Assembly: GCF_004920835.1 (NCBI RefSeq)
Contig: NZ_QFHO01000026.1
Coordinates: 1 to 63,607, forward strand
Source: Stenotrophomonas maltophilia
Lineage (GTDB): Bacteria; Pseudomonadota; Gammaproteobacteria; Xanthomonadales; Xanthomonadaceae
DNA: 63,607 nucleotides
Direction of reading: 5' to 3'
The notes under the pieces were generated by a model, which was not told the origin of the DNA, did not search any database, and saw nothing but the letters and a program-made list of their open reading frames with translations. This document shows, piece by piece, positions 57,786 to 63,607 of this stretch (position 1 is the stretch's first letter; each line of letters begins with the position of its first letter). A program made the translations under genes and the position numbers.

Positions 57786-58746
57786 TGCGCTCGCTCCCGC
57801 GCAGGTGCCGCCACAAGCGGGCGAGCAGGCCGTTGTCGGTACCGGCGCCGTGCCTCGACGACGCTATCGGTGCGCCCGACGCCACCTGCAACTGTGCATA
57901 GCCGCACAGGTAGGCGGCATGGATGAAATCGCGCACCGCTGCGGCCGGCAGCTCGAGCAGCATCGCGCACTCGTCCACCGTGCAGGCCCGCTTGAGCAAC
58001 AGCGAGCACAGGCGGAAGCCATCGTGGTCGTGCCCCAGCACGCGGAAGTCCGGCCAGCGCAGCAGTTTCACCGACGCGCTGCGCAGGCGTTCATCCAGCG
58101 CCTGCCAATGGCGGCTGCGCTGCGCCCATTGCCACAACAGCGGCCGCAGCGGTTGGCGCGGCCGCTCACCGGCCAGCGCCTGCAGGCGCGCCGGCGTCAA
58201 CGCATCCAGCTGCAGGCGTTCGAAGGCATCGGCCAGGCGTTCCACAAGGGTGGCCGCTGGCTCCTGCAGCAGCACCGCCTGGTCGTGCTCCAGATCCATC
58301 AACAGCAACGGCTCGCCCGCATCACTCAGCAGTGCCTGGCCCTGCCGCAGCGGCAGCCGCTCGCGCAGCAGACGGGTGATGGCATGCGCACCATCAGCCA
58401 GGCGGATCGGTGCGAGTGCGTGCATGGCCAGGGGCTCCACTGCCAACTGCATGCCGCGCAATGCACGGCCGATGGCACTGTCATCAAGTACGTCCTGGTG
58501 GCCATCACCGTCACGCAGCTGGCCCCCCAGGTCCTCGATCCAGCACTGCAGTCGCGGACGCTGCTGACGCATGCGCAGGGCCGCGTTGCGCAGCGCCGGG
58601 GTATCGCGGATGACCAGCAGGTCGCAATCATCCAGGTCCTGGCTGCGGCGGATCTGGTCGTCCGGCAGGGCCGATGCCACGCGCAGCCGCTGCAGCAGGG
58701 CCTGCTCGCCCTGGATGTCGGTTCCCACCACCAGCACGCGTGCCAT
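57778..58746 (-). CDS. Unknown protein heading the GTPase operon
   Basis: 322 aa. The N-terminus has a Rossmann-like or receiver-like strand (MARVLVVGTDIQGEQALLQRL, then DCDLLVIRDTPAL) without a phospho-acceptor Asp that I can identify. The C-terminal region looks like a winged helix (LLKRACTVDECAMLLELPAAAVRDFIHAAYLCGY), as in DUF742-type conservon proteins. No family is assigned. ATG 58746 is preferred over a start 7 codons upstream. It probably connects a signal to the GTPase. Confidence 0.72.
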   Translation of the reverse strand: MARVLVVGTDIQGEQALLQRLRVASALPDDQIRRSQDLDDCDLLVIRDTPALRNAALRMRQQRPRLQCWIEDLGGQLRDGDGHQDVLDDSAIGRALRGMQLAVEPLAMHALAPIRLADGAHAITRLLRERLPLRQGQALLSDAGEPLLLMDLEHDQAVLLQEPAATLVERLADAFERLQLDALTPARLQALAGERPRQPLRPLLWQWAQRSRHWQALDERLRSASVKLLRWPDFRVLGHDHDGFRLCSLLLKRACTVDECAMLLELPAAAVRDFIHAAYLCGYAQLQVASGAPIASSRHGAGTDNGLLARLWRHLRGSERNA

Positions 58747-58948
58747 CCGTGTTCCCCGTGCGGCCACCTCCCCGGTGGCCTCGCGTCGCCAAGGCTAGGC
58801 CATCGCCAGCGGCAGCCGTCGTGATCGACTGCTCAGATCGAGGGCGGTTGCAGATTCACTCTTATCGGTTCTGCGACGGCCATCGCGGGCAAGTTTCATG
58901 CCCCTTTGACGGCATTCCGACAGCCGGCGGATGTCGCGCTTTTCGGCT

Positions 58949-59037
58949 GGGGTCAGAGCCCTCTGCGGTGCAGAGGGAGCCGACCCCGGGCAGGAAGGGG
59001 TCAGAGCCCTTTTGCCATGCAGAAGGGCTCTGACCCC
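58949..59037. repeat. Two GGGGTCAGAGCCC palindromes, non-SMAG
   Basis: Two long imperfect palindromes in tandem: 58949-58987 and 58997-59037. Both begin GGGGTCAGAGCCC and end in the complementary CC-GACCCC; the second is nearly perfect (arms GGGGTCAGAGCCCTT and AAGGGCTCTGACCCC). They differ from SMAG in sequence and size and look like a second short repeat family. Confidence 0.7.
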
Positions 59038-59046
59038 CGCGGCCTG

Positions 59047-59077
59047 CAAAAAAGAAACCCGCGCCGAAGCGCGGGTT
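59047..59077 (-). terminator. Intrinsic terminator of icd
   Basis: A perfect 9-bp stem (59056-59064 with 59069-59077), CGAA loop, followed on the minus strand by TTCTTTTTT (59055-59047). Confidence 0.88.
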
Positions 59078-59104
59078 CCGGTATCACGACCGAGCGGCGA
59101 TGGA

Positions 59105-61634
<2,530 letters not shown>

Positions 61635-62144
61635 TTACTTGACCTCGAACTCCTGCGGCGTTCCGGCCGCCTTGCCATCGACGGTGACCTCGGCGCGGTA
61701 CTTGCCGGCCGGCCAGCCCTTTGCATTCTTGAAGGTGACGTTGGTGGTTTCCGCACCGCTGGTGTTCAGGGTTGCGTTCTGTTCGCCGGCCACCTGGCCG
61801 TCCTGGTAGGTCAGCTTCGCGCCAACGGTGACGTTGTTGGCAGCGCCATCGGTCTTGACCGAGACGATGATGTCATCCTTCGGAGCGAACAGCGCCGCCG
61901 TTGCAACCGACTTGTCGGCGGCAGCGGTCTTGCCCACGGTGACCGCCGAGACGCTGACAGCAGCGGCTTCTGCCATCGGCGGCGGCGCGCCGGTCATCGG
62001 CGCCGGTGCCGTCTCGGCCGGAGCGGTTGCGGCGGGCGCGGCGTTGTTGTCGGTCGACTCTTCTTTCTTCTTGCAACCTACCAGGGCAACGCTGCCCAGC
62101 AGGGCGGCGATCAGGGCGGTCTGGAGCGGGGTGGTCTTGATCAT
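61635..62144 (-). CDS. Lipoprotein of unknown function
   Basis: 169 aa. A lipoprotein signal (LIAALLGSVALVGC) is followed by a Lys/Glu stretch (KKKEESTDNN), an Ala/Pro-rich tether and a beta-sandwich-like domain with KDDIIVSVKTDGAANNVTVGAKLTYQDG. The domain resembles Ig-like envelope proteins but no family is assigned. It is followed by an intrinsic terminator and preceded by the LysM gene in the same direction. Confidence 0.8.
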   Translation of the reverse strand: MIKTTPLQTALIAALLGSVALVGCKKKEESTDNNAAPAATAPAETAPAPMTGAPPPMAEAAAVSVSAVTVGKTAAADKSVATAALFAPKDDIIVSVKTDGAANNVTVGAKLTYQDGQVAGEQNATLNTSGAETTNVTFKNAKGWPAGKYRAEVTVDGKAAGTPQEFEVK

Positions 62145-62188
62145 TCGGGGTTCCTCCCAGGGATTGTCGGACGGCGTTCGATCGCCGT

Positions 62189-62482
62189 TTACTTCGGCGG
62201 CAGTTTCAGGGTCTGGCCCGGGAAGATCTTGTCCGGGTCGTCAAGCACATCGCGATTGGCTTCGAAGATCTTCTTCCAGGCATTGGCGTCGCCCAGATGC
62301 TGCTTGGCGATCTTCGACAACGAGTCACCCTTCTGCACGGTGTAGGTGCCGCCGCTGACGACGTCTGCGGTGCTGTCCACCGAAGCGCTGACGCCAGAGA
62401 AGTCTGCCTTCGGCACCTGCTCGGCGGTACTGTCGACGCTGCCACTGACGCCGGAGAAATCGGCTTTCTTCTCGGTACTCAT
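62189..62482 (-). CDS. LysM protein with duplicated N-terminal motif
   Basis: 97 aa. The C-terminal about 50 residues are a LysM peptidoglycan-binding domain (YTVQKGDSLSKIAKQHLGDANAWKKIFEANRD). The N-terminal half is a tandem repeat: KADFSGVSGSVDSTAEQVP then KADFSGVSASVDSTADVV. It resembles the LysM part of YgaU/Kbp without a BON domain, and has no signal peptide. ATG 62482 (MSTEKKADF) is chosen over a start two codons earlier. Confidence 0.85.
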   Translation of the reverse strand: MSTEKKADFSGVSGSVDSTAEQVPKADFSGVSASVDSTADVVSGGTYTVQKGDSLSKIAKQHLGDANAWKKIFEANRDVLDDPDKIFPGQTLKLPPK

Positions 62483-62624
62483 CCACAACTCCCGTTTGCA
62501 TGACTACGTGGTTCGCACGTTGCCATGACGGTTGTTAAATGGGGATGGTGCAGATGTGAAGCCGCCCCCCGGGGCGGCTGAACAATCGGGGCGGAAGGCA
62601 CCCGTGGGGCTTGCCGTTGAACCG

Positions 62625-62696
62625 GTAGTGCCGGCCGCTGGCCGGCTTGGCCTGCACGCGGGTTCCACGCGGTTGCCGGCCAGCGGCCGGCGCTAC
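62625..62696. repeat. SMAG inverted pair, TGCCGGCC subtype
   Basis: Elements at 62625-62647 (last stem base changed) and 62674-62696 (one base change before CTAC) lie between the queF end and the LysM start. Confidence 0.85.
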
Positions 62697-62715
62697 CCGT
62701 AACCGCCTGAGGCGG

Positions 62716-63534
62716 CTACTGGCGCAGTTCGCGGTAGGTCGCAGCCGGCGCGGCGATGCCAGGGCTGGCGCGCCAAGGGTTGATGTCCAGGCCACCACGG
62801 CGCGTGTAGCGGGCTTCCACCTCCAGCCACTGCGGCTGGCAACGCGCGGACACCTCACTGAAGATCCGCTCAACGCACTGCTCGTGGAACTCGGCGTGTT
62901 CGCGGTAGCTGATCAGATAACGCAGCAGGCCCGCGCGATCGATCTTCGGCCCACGGTAACGCAGGCTGACGGTGGCCCAGTCCGGCTGGCCTGTCACCGG
63001 GCAGTTCGACTTGAGCAGTGCCGAGACCAGGGTCTCCTCCACCACCTCGCCCGCGTCGGCCACGAGGAAGTCCGCCTGCGGCGGGCCGTAGCAGTCGATT
63101 TCCACGTCCAGCCCATCGATGGACTCGCCCAGCGGCGCCTCGCGCAGTTCCGGCAGGCCGAATCGCACCTGCACCGGCGCACCGGCGCAGGCCGACAGAT
63201 CGGTCACCAGGCGTTCGCGCAGTGCCTCGGCGCTGTCGATACGGGTGCTGTTGAGGGAGTTGAGGTACAGCTTGAACGACTTCGATTCGACCAGCCGCGG
63301 CGAGGTGCACGGCACCTGCACGGTGGCGACGGCGACCTGCGGCTTGCCGCGCGGGTCGAGCCAGCTCAGCTCGAAGGCATGCCAGCGGTCATGGCCGACG
63401 AATGGCAGCGCGGCGTCATCGAGGCCGATCTCGGCGCGGGCGCCGCTGCGGGGGATGGGAAACAGCAGGCCGGGATCGTACTGCGACGGGTAACTGACCT
63501 CGCGACCGAGGCTGGAATCCTGGGGGGTGTTCAT
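62716..63534 (-). CDS. queF: NADPH-dependent 7-cyano-7-deazaguanine reductase
   Basis: 272 aa, the long YqcD-type QueF. The signature [11 protein letters not shown] is at residues 83-93, and the catalytic Cys178 is in [11 protein letters not shown]. It reduces preQ0 to preQ1, the committed step to queuosine in tRNA. The gene is complete; 73 bases remain to the right edge. Confidence 0.97.
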   Translation of the reverse strand: MNTPQDSSLGREVSYPSQYDPGLLFPIPRSGARAEIGLDDAALPFVGHDRWHAFELSWLDPRGKPQVAVATVQVPCTSPRLVESKSFKLYLNSLNSTRIDSAEALRERLVTDLSACAGAPVQVRFGLPELREAPLGESIDGLDVEIDCYGPPQADFLVADAGEVVEETLVSALLKSNCPVTGQPDWATVSLRYRGPKIDRAGLLRYLISYREHAEFHEQCVERIFSEVSARCQPQWLEVEARYTRRGGLDINPWRASPGIAAPAATYRELRQ

Positions 63535-63607
63535 GGTGCTTATTGTATCGCGCGCAGAGCGGGCCTTCGGCCGGGTCGGCCAACGGCGGAGCCCCTCCGT
63601 GGTGGGT
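63535..63607. other. Right edge, upstream of queF
   Basis: No gene or clear repeat is visible. It would include the queF promoter. Confidence 0.5.

Larger units (their letters stand above)
58747..59104. other. Intergenic region between the GTPase operon and icd
   Basis: No gene is supported. It holds the two GGGGTCAGAGCCC palindromes (58949-59037), the icd terminator (59047-59077) and presumably the promoter of the GTPase operon. Confidence 0.6.

Overview
This 63.6 kb, GC-rich window reads as chromosome of a Xanthomonadaceae gammaproteobacterium, most likely a member of the Stenotrophomonas maltophilia complex. The main reasons are about two dozen short GTAG-headed palindromes of the SMAG type (the GTAG REP family described in S. 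maltophilia) between genes, the rhlB/trxA/rho arrangement, a monomeric isocitrate dehydrogenase, and a fused-head TonB receptor/GH3/MFS/LacI sugar locus of xanthomonad style. No rRNA, tRNA, prophage, insertion sequence or CRISPR array was seen. Coding density is high and many genes overlap by 1 to 8 bases.

Layout. 1-5.4 kb: phosphonate catabolism: the start of a phnM-like gene, the divergent regulator phnF, and an opposing operon of a phosphonatase-like HAD hydrolase, a DUF5690 membrane protein and a TIGR03364-type FAD oxidoreductase, followed by a LysR regulator. 5.4-11.6 kb: alkaline phosphatase, a D,D-carboxypeptidase-like protein, a quinone reductase/TetR pair with a palindromic operator, a PEP-mutase-like enzyme and a Tat-exported DOPA dioxygenase-like protein. 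11.9-18.4 kb: aroQ, a DUF1311 protein, accB-accC, prmA, a DUF3426 protein and fis. 18.5-24.4 kb: a six-gene phospholipid operon resembling E. coli ynbABCD with an added PlsC acyltransferase and a small membrane protein. 25-30 kb: purH, purD and rpoH. 30.4-34 kb: a BlaI repressor, an M56 protease with ankyrin repeats and a serine beta-lactamase-fold hydrolase. 34-37.2 kb: ung, a dual-receiver regulator and ftsEX. 37.3-42 kb: a five-element SMAG array, rhlB, trxA and rho. 42-50.7 kb: a sugar-utilisation locus (GH3 glycosidase, LacI regulator, FHS/MFS transporter, TonB receptor) with shared LacI-type operators. 50.8-58.7 kb: cupin-like protein, diguanylate cyclase, TonB-domain protein, aceK, and a four-gene MglA-like GTPase/roadblock operon. 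59-63.5 kb: monomeric icd, a lipoprotein, a LysM protein and queF.

The strongest candidates for under-described systems are the ynb-like phospholipid operon (its CDP-alcohol phosphotransferase has Asn at two motif positions that are normally Asp), the GTPase/roadblock operon, and the phosphonate locus, whose two promoter regions share an identical 14-base motif. All functional statements come from reading sequence and recalling family motifs; no database search was run.
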